Under the pieces are notes generated by a model. That model was not told the origin of the DNA. It worked only from the letters and a program-made list of their open reading frames with translations, and did no database searches. From the NCBI RefSeq assembly GCF_020881035.1, contig NZ_JAJITC010000012.1, forward strand, positions 141,082 through 205,081: 64,000 bases of DNA, written 5' to 3'. Shown here one piece after another: positions 36,113 to 45,000 of this stretch (the stretch's first letter is position 1; each line of letters begins with the position of its first letter). The position numbers and the translations under genes were made by a program. This DNA comes from Paraburkholderia translucens. GTDB taxonomy: Bacteria > Pseudomonadota > Gammaproteobacteria > Burkholderiales > Burkholderiaceae.

Positions 36113-36199
36113 ACACGGCCGGCCCATGCGACATTCACGAATGCCGTCCCTGTCGGATTCTCAACGCGGCCCCGCCGCAGATCTTGAAAGGAGTTCGCA

Positions 36200-36799
36200 A
36201 TGTCGAAAGTACTCGTGCTGTACTACTCCTCATATGGCCACGTCGAGACACTGGCGGGCGCCGTCGCCGAAGGTGCGCGCGCGGCGGGTGCCACGGTCGA
36301 CGTCAAACGGGTTCCCGAAACCGCACCGGAGGAGGTGGCGAAGGCCGCTCACTTCAAGCTCGACCAGCAAGCGCCGGTTGCGACGATCGCGGAGCTCGCC
36401 AACTACGATGCGATCGTGGTCGGCACACCGACCCGTTTCGGGCGCGTCTCCTCACAGATGGCGTCGTTTCTCGATCAGGCCGGCGGCTTGTGGATGAGCG
36501 GTGCGCTGGTGGGCAAGGTCGGCGGTGCGTTCAGCTCGACGGCCAGCCAGCATGGCGGCCAGGAAACGACGCTGTTTTCGGTCATCACGAACCTGCTGCA
36601 CTTCGGCATGGTCATCGTCGGTTTGCCGTACAGCCACCAGGGGCAGATGACGCTGGACGAGATCGTCGGCGGCGCTCCCTATGGCGCGACGACGATCGCG
36701 GGCGGGCAGGGCCAGCGCCAGCCGAGCGCCATCGAGCTCGCGGGAGCGCGTCACCAGGGCGAACTGATCGCCCGGACGGCAAACAAGCTGTTCGGCTGA
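36200..36799 (+). CDS. wrbA: NAD(P)H:quinone oxidoreductase WrbA
   Basis: This 199-residue flavodoxin-like protein has the FMN phosphate loop SKVLVLYYSSYGHVETLA, VGTPTRFGRVSSQM, QAGGLWMSGALVGKVG and FSSTASQHGGQETTLFS, all typical of WrbA. It reduces quinones by two electrons and is often stress-induced. The ribosome site AAAGGAG is ideally placed before the ATG. Confidence 0.94.
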   Translation: MSKVLVLYYSSYGHVETLAGAVAEGARAAGATVDVKRVPETAPEEVAKAAHFKLDQQAPVATIAELANYDAIVVGTPTRFGRVSSQMASFLDQAGGLWMSGALVGKVGGAFSSTASQHGGQETTLFSVITNLLHFGMVIVGLPYSHQGQMTLDEIVGGAPYGATTIAGGQGQRQPSAIELAGARHQGELIARTANKLFG

Positions 36800-36844
36800 A
36801 CGTCAGTCCCGATCTTTGCGCGAGGCCTCGCTGTCATGGAGAAA

Positions 36845-36991
36845 CTAGACCACGCCGAAATCATCGTTGCTGTCAGGAATCGCGTTGAGCAGGTTCGCAA
36901 GCGAGTGCCAGCCGATCAGGCTCGATAGCGATATCGCCACATGCAGCCAGCGCTCGGCGCGTGAGGGCGGCTTCGTCAGCGGGATGTCCAT
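36845..36991 (-). CDS. Possible small membrane peptide, 48 residues
   Basis: The peptide starts MDIPLTKPPSRAERWLHVAI and has one hydrophobic stretch (WLHVAISLSSLIGWHSLANL). The start lies six bases after the stop of the NmrA-like gene, so it could be translated by coupling. The composition looks protein-like, but the ribosome site is weak (GTGAG). It could equally be a random short frame. Confidence 0.35.
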   Translation of the reverse strand: MDIPLTKPPSRAERWLHVAISLSSLIGWHSLANLLNAIPDSNDDFGVV

Positions 36992-36996
36992 GCGGC

Positions 36997-37902
36997 TCAC
37001 CGCGCTGCCGTTTCGGTACCGCTCATTCGCGAGAGCAACGGCTCCAATACCTGTTTCAATGTCGTGGTGCCGAAGCGTCGCTCGCTGACGTTCGCCTCGA
37101 CGTCGATACGGCCCGCGTTGTGCGCGTCGTACAGGTCGACGATCAGTTGCGCGTACCGCTCGCCGAGCCCGCTGCCCCGCAGCACGGCATGCCATTCGCC
37201 GCGCGGCACCTGGCGGGCGACCACGGGCCGCCCCGACAGTTCCGCCAGGGTGCGCGCGACGCCGAGCGCGCTGACCCGCTCTTTCGCTTCGATGCTCACC
37301 ACCCGTGGCGTCGCGCGCGAAGGCCCGCCGTCGAGCAGCAACTGCGCGGCGAGCGCGCCGACGTCCTGCGCGGCGACAGTCGGAAACAGCTTGTCGAGCG
37401 GATCGTGCAGACTTGGCAGCACGCCCTGGCCGAGCGCGACCGGCAGCACGCGCGCCCAATTCTGCATGTGTTCGGCGGAGCGCAGCAAGGTGAGCGGCGA
37501 AGCGATGGTGCGCAACTGCGTTTCGAGGTAGTGGAACAGTGTCGTGATGCCGGTGCCGCTGGCGTGCTCGGCGCCGTAGTCGGAAAGCGCGAGCAGTTGC
37601 GGCGGCGCGGCCAGGCGCAACGCGGCGACGCCCGTATCGATGATGTGCCGCATCGCGGCCGCGGGATCGTCGTGCGGATGCGGCACCGGACAAAGCCATT
37701 GCACAGCCTGAGCGCCGTCGATGGCGCGCGCGACCGAGTTCGCGTCGTTCAGGTCGGCGAGCGCGATCTCGCAGCCGATCGCCGCGAGCGCGTCGGCTTG
37801 CGCTGCGTCGCGCACCACCGCGCGTACCCGCTGACCCGCGCGACGCAATGCGCTCGCGCTTGCACGTCCCACGTGACCCGTAGCTCCGAATATGACGAAC
37901 AC
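36997..37902 (-). CDS. NmrA-like NAD(P)-binding protein
   Basis: This 301-residue protein has a Rossmann N-terminus (FVIFGATGHVGRASASALRR), then LADLNDANSVARAIDGAQAV and a C-terminal part like NmrA/HSCARG or quinone-reductase QOR2-type proteins. There is no Tyr-x3-Lys catalytic pair, which fits a sensor or atypical reductase. It is divergent from an AraC-family gene about 240 bp away, so AraC control is plausible. Confidence 0.85.
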   Translation of the reverse strand: MFVIFGATGHVGRASASALRRAGQRVRAVVRDAAQADALAAIGCEIALADLNDANSVARAIDGAQAVQWLCPVPHPHDDPAAAMRHIIDTGVAALRLAAPPQLLALSDYGAEHASGTGITTLFHYLETQLRTIASPLTLLRSAEHMQNWARVLPVALGQGVLPSLHDPLDKLFPTVAAQDVGALAAQLLLDGGPSRATPRVVSIEAKERVSALGVARTLAELSGRPVVARQVPRGEWHAVLRGSGLGERYAQLIVDLYDAHNAGRIDVEANVSERRFGTTTLKQVLEPLLSRMSGTETAAR

Positions 37903-38140
37903 GTTGTGCTCCTTTGAGGATCGCTATGGCGTGATGGTAGGGACGTCGTGCTCACGGGGCGCTCAGATATGGATTGCCTTGCGCAGATATGGATGATTTT
38001 TTTGCAGCGACACTGCGGCGGTCGCGCGAACGGCATCAGCCGCCCACCAGCTACGAGAATCCGTCTCCCCTGCGAGGCCGCCAAAAACGCCGCACAATGC
38101 AGGCATCTTGCCGTCATTCAGGACACTCAGGAGAGCATCG

Positions 38141-39052
38141 ATGAACGCGGTCACCCCGATTCCTGCGCTTGCGCCGCATAGCGGCTCGCGCACCGTCGTG
38201 CGCACGAGCAGGGCGCTTGGCTGGCAAGGCTTCGGTGCGGAGCTGGTCAACGTGTCGGCCGGTTTGCATCGGCTGCCCGCGTTTCGCCATCACCGGGTGG
38301 GCGTGCACGTCGGCGCGCCGGTGACGGCACACTGTGTGTGCGATGCGCAACGCCTCACGCGGATTCAGGCGCATGGCGACGCGGACGTGATCCCCGCAGG
38401 GCTCGAAGGCCAGTGGAGCGATGACGCCGCCTGCACGATTTTCAGCATCTGGTTTGCCGAGGACTTCGCGCAACGGACCCTCGAGCAACTCGCGCTGAAA
38501 CCGGCCGACGCGCAGTTGCGTCCGCGCCTGCAGATACGCGATGCGCGCTTTCAGCATCTGGCCTGGGCACTGCGCGCGGAGCTCGAAGCGCACGACGCGT
38601 CCGATCCGCTCTACGCCGAAAGTCTGTGCACGGCGATGCTGGTGCGGCTGATCGGCGCCGAGCCTGCGCCCGGCAACCGGCGCCGCACGCTCGCGCCGCG
38701 CACGGCCGCGCGCGTGATCGAGTTTATCGACGCGCACCTCGATCAGCGTCTGACGCTCGACGATCTCGCCGCGCAGGCGCAACTGAGCGTGCCGCATTTC
38801 AAGGCATTGTTTCGCGACACGCTCGGCGTGCCCGTGCATCGATATGTCGTACAGCGCAGGGTGGAGCGCGCGCGAACGCTATTGCTGCAAGGAAGTTTCA
38901 GCACAAGCCAGATTGCGCTCGATACCGGCTTCGCGCATCAGAGCCATATGGCGTACTGGATGTCGCGTCTGCTAGGCGTGACGCCGCGCGAACTGCGCGG
39001 CGCCCCGAGCGACGATGCGGCGATGCCGGTGCTCGAGAAAACCCAACGTTGA
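38141..39052 (+). CDS. AraC-family transcriptional regulator
   Basis: This 303-residue protein has an N-terminal cupin-like sensing part and a C-terminal AraC/XylS helix-turn-helix pair: TLDDLAAQAQLSVPHFKALF and STSQIALDTGFAHQSHMAYW with the conserved R..G.TP-like tail (MSRLLGVTPRELRG). The ATG at 38141 has GGAG nine bases before it. It points away from the NmrA-like gene and may control it and itself. The inducer is unknown. Confidence 0.92.
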   Translation: MNAVTPIPALAPHSGSRTVVRTSRALGWQGFGAELVNVSAGLHRLPAFRHHRVGVHVGAPVTAHCVCDAQRLTRIQAHGDADVIPAGLEGQWSDDAACTIFSIWFAEDFAQRTLEQLALKPADAQLRPRLQIRDARFQHLAWALRAELEAHDASDPLYAESLCTAMLVRLIGAEPAPGNRRRTLAPRTAARVIEFIDAHLDQRLTLDDLAAQAQLSVPHFKALFRDTLGVPVHRYVVQRRVERARTLLLQGSFSTSQIALDTGFAHQSHMAYWMSRLLGVTPRELRGAPSDDAAMPVLEKTQR

Positions 39053-39085
39053 TGCGCGAGGCTGGCGGCGCGCAATCCATCCGCT

Positions 39086-39937
39086 TCACCCTGGCGCCGC
39101 CCCCGTCAATTGCGCATAAACATCATGCGCGAGCTGCAACAGCGCCTTGCGATCGATCCCGCCCGACACCGCATAGCCAAAATCGCCGTCGACCCAATAG
39201 AACACGTTGACGGGACCCGCCTGATACAGCTTGAACGCGGTCGTATTCGCGTTTTCGCGGCGATGCGAGATGCACAGCGTGACGCGCTCGCCGTTCGGTC
39301 CGGCATACATGAACTGGGCGGTCGGGCCGTCTTCGCCGGGCAGCAGGCGGCCGCCCGACAGCATGAACCCGCTCTTCGACAGCATCGGCGGGTGGACCTG
39401 CGTGCCGAGCCGGTTCGCGAGCCACTGCACGAAGTCCTGCTCGCGATCGGCGCCCATCTCGCTCGGGCGCTCGATCGCCGGCATGTAGACGACGTGCGCG
39501 AGCGCCGCCCGGCGCGCGAAACCCTCGGCGCTGTCCGCGCTGACCGCACGATCTCCGGCTGGGGTTTCGGCCTCCGTGCCGGTTCGATCGATTGCAACAG
39601 GGGGGATCAACTCGTCCCTGTGCATGCCGATGCCCACGCCGAGCACGAGTGCCGCCGCCATGCCCGCGAACTGCGCGGCAAAACGCGGCCAGTTCGCGGC
39701 CAGCCACGCGCGGCGCGGCGCGCCGGTCTGCAGACGTTTCGGCACGGGCTCGCTGAGCACGCGGTCGTAGCGCTCGTGAAGCAGGCCATTGAGCGAGAAA
39801 TAATCGCTGACGCGCGCGGCCAGGCCCGGATTCTGTTCGAGCGCGCGCTCCACCTCGGCACGGCGCTCGCCGGACAGTGTGCCATCCACGTACGCGTGCA
39901 AGTCTTCTTCGCCGATCGGAATTTGCGGCTCGCTCAT
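39086..39937 (-). CDS. Membrane anti-sigma factor
   Basis: This 283-residue protein begins MSEPQIPIGEEDLHAYVDGT, then LSGERRAEVERALEQNPGLA; this is the cytoplasmic sigma-binding start seen in many Burkholderiaceae anti-sigma factors. One membrane helix follows (FAGMAAALVLGVGIGM), then a periplasmic domain. It has no HCC zinc motif. It directly follows the ECF sigma gene with a four-base overlap, so the two are co-expressed and the protein most likely holds that sigma factor inactive. Confidence 0.88.
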   Translation of the reverse strand: MSEPQIPIGEEDLHAYVDGTLSGERRAEVERALEQNPGLAARVSDYFSLNGLLHERYDRVLSEPVPKRLQTGAPRRAWLAANWPRFAAQFAGMAAALVLGVGIGMHRDELIPPVAIDRTGTEAETPAGDRAVSADSAEGFARRAALAHVVYMPAIERPSEMGADREQDFVQWLANRLGTQVHPPMLSKSGFMLSGGRLLPGEDGPTAQFMYAGPNGERVTLCISHRRENANTTAFKLYQAGPVNVFYWVDGDFGYAVSGGIDRKALLQLAHDVYAQLTGAAPG

Positions 39938-40452
39938 CGCACCACCTGTAATTTCGCTCCGGGCTGGACGCCCGCCATCAAGGCCCGCAGCCGTTCGCGT
40001 CCGCGCGAGAGCCGCGACATCACCGTGCCGATCGGCACGTTCAGCGCGAGCGCGACATCGGCATAGCTCATCTCCTCGAGGCCGACCAGCAGCACCACTT
40101 CGCGCTGCTCGGCCGGCAGCCGCTGTAGCGCGTAATCGAGGTCGCGCACTTCGAGCGAACGGGTTTGGTCCGACGGCACCGCGAGCTCGCTTTCGGCGAT
40201 GCTGTCGTCGTCGACCGCGACGTGGGCCGCGCGCGCGGACGCCTTGCGCGCCTGATTCGCGAACACGTTGTGCATGATCGTGAAGAGCCACGCGCGCAGA
40301 TCGGTGCCCGGCTGGAACAGGCGCGTGTGGCCGAGCGCGCGCTCGAGCGTGTCCTGCACGAGGTCGTCGGCGAGCTCGCGATTGTTGATGAGCGCCCGCG
40401 CATAGCGCCGCAGACGCGGCACGTGCTCCATCAACTCGTCACGGACATCCAT
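39934..40452 (-). CDS. ECF-family RNA polymerase sigma factor
   Basis: This 172-residue sigma factor has region 2 (LRRYARALINNRELADDLVQ, then DTLERAL) and region 4 (LPAEQREVVLLVGLEEMSYA, VPIGTVMSRLSRGRERLRAL). It belongs to the ECF group with its anti-sigma factor in the same operon. A candidate self-type promoter (GGAATA-N16-GTTTGC) lies 75-102 bases before the start on the minus strand, which would indicate autoregulation. Confidence 0.93.
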   Translation of the reverse strand: MDVRDELMEHVPRLRRYARALINNRELADDLVQDTLERALGHTRLFQPGTDLRAWLFTIMHNVFANQARKASARAAHVAVDDDSIAESELAVPSDQTRSLEVRDLDYALQRLPAEQREVVLLVGLEEMSYADVALALNVPIGTVMSRLSRGRERLRALMAGVQPGAKLQVVR

Positions 40453-40526
40453 GGTTGATCCGGGTCAGGGGTGGCATCGGGGCCGCATTGGCGTCACTCG
40501 CGTCGGTTTCGATATGCATTCGAACT

Positions 40527-40554
40527 GCAAACGCCTGTCTGCGCATTTTATTCC
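40527..40554 (-). promoter_or_regulatory. Candidate ECF-type promoter of the sigma/anti-sigma operon
   Basis: On the minus strand, GGAATA (40549-40554) is followed after 16 bases by GTTTGC (40527-40532), then TTCGAAT. The same order of elements occurs before the second anti-sigma-like gene. Confidence 0.55.
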
Positions 40555-40599
40555 GCTGGGTGCCTCGCGTCGGTTGGCCGGGGGTGGGGCGCGCGGCCG

Positions 40600-41325
40600 T
40601 CAGCGCGCGCTCATCACGTCGGCGGCGCGCATCAGGCCGCGGGTGCGCGCATTGCCCGCGACCACGAAGCGCTGGCGCCGCGCGGTCCACCTCAACAGCC
40701 GCATGTCACCGATGCGGCGCGCGGCCCACTGGGGCTCTTCGCGCGCAAACGGCGCCGCGGCCGACAGCACCACCACCGGCTTCAGATCGCCGCTCAGATA
40801 GACGAATTCGTTGGCGCGCTGCAAAGGACCGAGCTGGAGCAGGCGTTGCCCCACGAGGCGCAGCCCGATGGCGTCGAGATCCGGTGCGGCCGGATCGACC
40901 GGCCTCGGCGATGCCAGGGGAAACGGGCGCGCGGTGACTTCAGCGAGCGCCATGACGGCGGCGTTGTCGAGCGCTTGCGCAGACACCTGGATCGCGGCGA
41001 GCCAGCCACTGAGGGCGAGGAGCGTCAGCGCGAGCACTGCGAGCGCGAGCAGCGTGCGGCACGCGCGACCGGGCGGTTGAGGGAGCATGCCTCGCCGGCG
41101 CGATCTGCCGATGTGCTCGCGTGCTGGCTCCTCCGTGGTTTGAAACGCTGCCTGCATCTGCGCGTTCAACCGGTCGTAAAAGGCGACGCGTCGTGCTTCC
41201 GCTGGATGCTTGCCGAGGTAGTCGCGCAGCGACGCGGCACGCTCGGGCGTCAACGTGCCGTCGGCATAGGCCTGGATGTCGGGTTCGGAGGGCGGAGCGC
41301 CGGACGGCCGGCGGGTCGAAGTCAT
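40600..41325 (-). CDS. Second anti-sigma-like membrane protein
   Basis: This 241-residue protein starts with a domain like that of the anti-sigma factor at 39086-39937 (EPDIQAYADGTLTPERAASL). It has one membrane helix (TLLALAVLALTLLALSGWLA) and a periplasmic C-terminal part. No sigma factor gene precedes it; it ends 147 bp before the ECF sigma start. A candidate ECF promoter stands 35 bp before its start. It may act on the same sigma factor, or on another. Confidence 0.8.
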   Translation of the reverse strand: MTSTRRPSGAPPSEPDIQAYADGTLTPERAASLRDYLGKHPAEARRVAFYDRLNAQMQAAFQTTEEPAREHIGRSRRRGMLPQPPGRACRTLLALAVLALTLLALSGWLAAIQVSAQALDNAAVMALAEVTARPFPLASPRPVDPAAPDLDAIGLRLVGQRLLQLGPLQRANEFVYLSGDLKPVVVLSAAAPFAREEPQWAARRIGDMRLLRWTARRQRFVVAGNARTRGLMRAADVMSAR

Positions 41326-41359
41326 GATGATGCGCGGTCTCGAGTGCTGCTATTCGAAG

Positions 41360-41388
41360 GCAAACACAGGTATTTGCGCATTTATTCC
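41360..41388 (-). promoter_or_regulatory. Candidate ECF-type promoter before second anti-sigma-like gene
   Basis: On the minus strand, GGAATA (41383-41388) is followed after 17 bases by GTTTGC (41360-41365) and then TTCGAAT, as in the sigma operon promoter. A shared ATGCGCA after the first box is also seen. Confidence 0.55.
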
Positions 41389-41424
41389 CGGCGCCAGCGA
41401 TGTTTTTCTCGCGTCGCGAATACA

Positions 41425-41453
41425 GGAATAAAGGCCGTCGACCCGTGGTTCTG
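41425..41453 (+). promoter_or_regulatory. Candidate ECF-type promoter before DUF4148 gene
   Basis: GGAATA (41425-41430) and GTTCTG (41448-41453) are 17 bases apart, 38 bases before the DUF4148 ATG. The second box is weaker than in the two neighbouring promoters. Confidence 0.4.
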
Positions 41454-41491
41454 CGTAGTGCGAACCCGCACAACTCTCCAAGGAGTCGATC

Positions 41492-41764
41492 ATGAAAAAG
41501 CTCTCGCTTGTCGCTTTGTCGTTTGTCGTTCTCGCCGCTTCGTCGAGCGCGTTTGCGCAGGCCAAGACACGTGCCCAGGTGTACCAGGAGTTGATCGAGG
41601 CCCAGCAGAACGGTCTCGACTACATCACCGACACGTCGTACCCCGACGTCAATCCCGTGTTCGCGCGTCAGGTCGCACAGCACAAAGAGGCGCTCGCCGC
41701 GCAAGCGGCCGCGGCTGCGAGCCACGTTGCGAACTCGGGCGCGCCGGCCGTGGGCGCCCATTGA
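41492..41764 (+). CDS. DUF4148 secreted protein
   Basis: This 90-residue protein has a signal peptide (LSLVALSFVVLAASSSAFA) and the DUF4148 signature KTRAQVYQELIEAQQNGLDY, with the N-P-V-F segment near the end. Such short exported proteins are numerous in Burkholderiaceae, with no known role. AAGGAG precedes the ATG at 41492. It is divergent from the second anti-sigma-like gene and has a candidate ECF promoter of its own. Confidence 0.93.
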   Translation: MKKLSLVALSFVVLAASSSAFAQAKTRAQVYQELIEAQQNGLDYITDTSYPDVNPVFARQVAQHKEALAAQAAAAASHVANSGAPAVGAH

Positions 41765-42082
41765 AGCAGCCGCGGCGAGGGCGGCGCGAAGGCGATGGAA
41801 CGGGTACGCCCGTGTGCCGTCTCGCGCTGCACCCGTGACTCGCGCTCGCGTTGTTAGCGGCGCTGCTGCTGGACCTCGCGGCGGCGTGGTCGCGAGAGCC
41901 TTTCCCGAACTGTTCAAACCAGAGCCGCCCCAGCCATTTTCGTCCAACGCGTAGAATGGCCGGTTATCACGGCAACTTGCAAGTGGACAGAATCTGCCGG
42001 GCGTCGCTAGCAAGCGTCGCGCGGCACACGCTTTGCGTCCGCGCGCGCTTGCCTTCGCCGGTTTGAACAGGAACGCACGCGG
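41765..42082 (+). other. Intergenic region before helicase gene
   Basis: About 320 bases with no supportable gene. The first half is very GC-rich. A less GC-rich part (41930-41990) may hold the helicase promoter, but no clear boxes were found. Confidence 0.45.
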
Positions 42083-45000
42083 ATGTCATCAGTTTTCTTC
42101 GATCGGGAAAGCATTGCGGAATGGCTCGGTGAGCGGACCGTCGCCAAGGCGCGCTCGGTGGGCGCGGTCAGCAACGTCAAATGGCGCGGTGAGACGTTGT
42201 CGGGCGACGTGCAGGGCTCGCAACCCCAGCCCTACCGGACGTGGGTCCAATTTCATGTCAATGGCGGATCGACGTGGGCCGAAGGCGAATGCACCTGCCC
42301 GGTCGGGCGCAATTGCAAGCACGTCGCGGCACTGCTGTTCGCGGAACTCGACTACCACGACGAGATGGATCACATCACGCAGGTGGAAGACGATAGCGAC
42401 CCGGCTACGTCGGAGGTGTTCATCGCGCGACGGATCACGGTCCCGGGCGTGCCGCCGCCGCCATCTCCCGCGCCCGGCGTGCGCCCGGAGCTGGTCAGCT
42501 GGCTCGAACGTTTTCGCGCGCGCGCCCGCGCGGCCGAGGCCGCCGAACAAGCCGGCGCCCGTAAGCCGCACGCCGCGCGCAAGGAAACGCTGGCCTATCG
42601 CCTCAACTGGTCGCGCTTTCATCTGCGCCACGAGGTCGTGCTGCATCGCGCGCGCTGCGACGAGGACGGCCTGATCGTCGCGGTCGGCGACAACTGGGGC
42701 GACGTCGAAGGCGCGCTGCTCAGGCAGCCGCGCTTCGTGTCCGACGAGGATCTGTCGATTCTGCGCGGCCTGTGGCTCGGCCGCTCGCGCGAGGATCTGG
42801 GCCAGTTCGTGCTGCGCGGCACGAGCGGTGCGGAGACGCTGCAAAAGCTGATCGCGACCGGGCGCCTGTTCTTCGACTTCAGGATCGCGCCTGGCCAGCC
42901 GGGCCCGACGCCGCTCGTGCGGGCGGCCGACCGGCCCGGCCGCATCGAATGGGAGCCGCTCGCCGACGAGCGCCTGCGTCCGGTGCTGCGCACCGAACCG
43001 TGCGCGAGCATGGTGCTGCCGACCGAGCCGGTCTGGTACGTGGACGGCGTCGCCAACGAGGCGGGCGTCGTGCCGCTGTCGCTGCCATTCCAGCAACTGC
43101 CCGATTACCTCGCGATGCCGCCGATTTCGCTCGCCGAGGCGCCGCTCGTCGCGTCGGTGTTGCGCGAGATCGCACCCGGGCTACCGCTGCCGCCGACCCA
43201 CGACGCGCCCGCGATCCGTGTGATCGACGTCGAGCCGGTGCCGGTGCTGACGTTGAACAGTCATGCGCTGCCGGGCACCGCGAAGGGAACGAAAACGGCC
43301 AGAACCGCGAAGCTCGCGGCGCACAAGTCCACCGTGTTAGAGCTGGCCGCCGCGAATTTCGACTACGACGGCGTCAGCATCAACGCCGACAGCAGCGTGA
43401 CGCTGGTGCCGCTGCCGGGCGGCGACGTGATTCACATTCGCCGGCGCTACGACACCGAAAGAAAGCGTTTGCTGGAACTGCGTAAGACCGGGCTGCAAAA
43501 GGTGCCGACGCGCAACATGCACGGGTCGCCCCTGTTGCCCGACACGATGCTCGGTCTGCCCGACACCGACGCGTGGTCCGGGTTCGTCAACGAGGCGGTG
43601 CCGGATCTGGTCGCGAAGGGCTGGCGCGTGACGATGGCGCCCGAGTTCCGTTACAACGTGATCGAGATCGACGCGATCGACGGCACCGCGCAGCAGGCCG
43701 GCGACGGCTGGTTCGACCTGGAGATGGGTATTCGCGTCGGCGAGCGCAACGTGCGGCTCGAACCGCTCCTGGCCGATCTGTTCCGGCGCGACCGGCGCTG
43801 GCTCTCCGGCGCGCTGGAGAGCATTCGCGACGACGAGCCGATCGAGCTGAAGACCGAGGAAAACAAGCGCCTGCGGTTGCGCGCCGATCGTCTGAAGCCG
43901 GTGGTGCGGGTGCTGGTCGATCTGTTCGATTCGCTCGGCGGCGCGCTTGCCGACGGCGCGCCGCTGCGCGTGCCCGCGGTCGATGCCGGCCGCCTCGACG
44001 CACTGCATGACACCGGTCGCTGGCAGTTCAGCGGCGACGACTCGATCCGTGAACTGGCGCGCCGTCTGCAAACCGGCCCGGGCCTGCGCGAAGTGCCGGT
44101 GCCGCGCGGTCTGAAGGCCGAGTTGCGCGCATATCAGCACCAGGGCCTCAACTGGATGCAGTTCCTGCGCGAACAGGATCTGGCCGGCGTGCTCGCCGAC
44201 GACATGGGTCTCGGCAAGACCGTGCAGACGCTCGCGCACATTCTGGCGGAGAAGGAAGCGGGGCGGCTCACGCATCCCGCGCTGATCGTCGTGCCGACCA
44301 CGCTCGTGCACAACTGGCGCGAGGAAGCGCGGCGCTTTGCACCCGGGCTGAAAGTGCTGGTGCTGAACGGGCCGCAGAGGAAGGAGCGCTTCGAGCAGAT
44401 CGGCGAACACGAGCTGATCCTGACCACTTATGCGCTGCTGTGGCGCGATCAGAAGGTGCTCGCCGAACACGAATACCACCTGCTGATCCTCGACGAGGCG
44501 CAGTACGTCAAGAACGCGACCACCAAGGCCGCGCAGGCGATTCGCGGCTTGCGCGCGCGGCATCGGCTGTGTCTGACGGGCACGCCGCTCGAAAATCATC
44601 TCGGCGAACTGTGGTCGCAATTCGATTTTCTGTTGCCGGGCTTTCTCGGCAGCCAGAAGGACTTCACGCGGCGCTGGCGCAATCCCATCGAGAAGAACGG
44701 CGACGACGTGCGCCGCGCATTGCTCGCGCGCCGCATCCGGCCGTTCACGCTGCGCCGCCGCAAGGACGAGGTCGCGAGGGAACTGCCACCTAAGACGACG
44801 ATCGTGTGTCCGGTCGATCTCGAAGGCGCGCAGCGCGACCTGTACGAGACCGTGCGCACGGCGATGCAGCAGAAGGTCCGTGCCGCGGTCAACGCGCAGG
44901 GGCTCGCGCGCAGCCACATCATCGTGCTCGATGCGTTGCTGAAGCTGCGCCAGGTGTGCTGCGATCCGCGGCTCGTGCGCACCGCGAGCGGCATCGCGGG

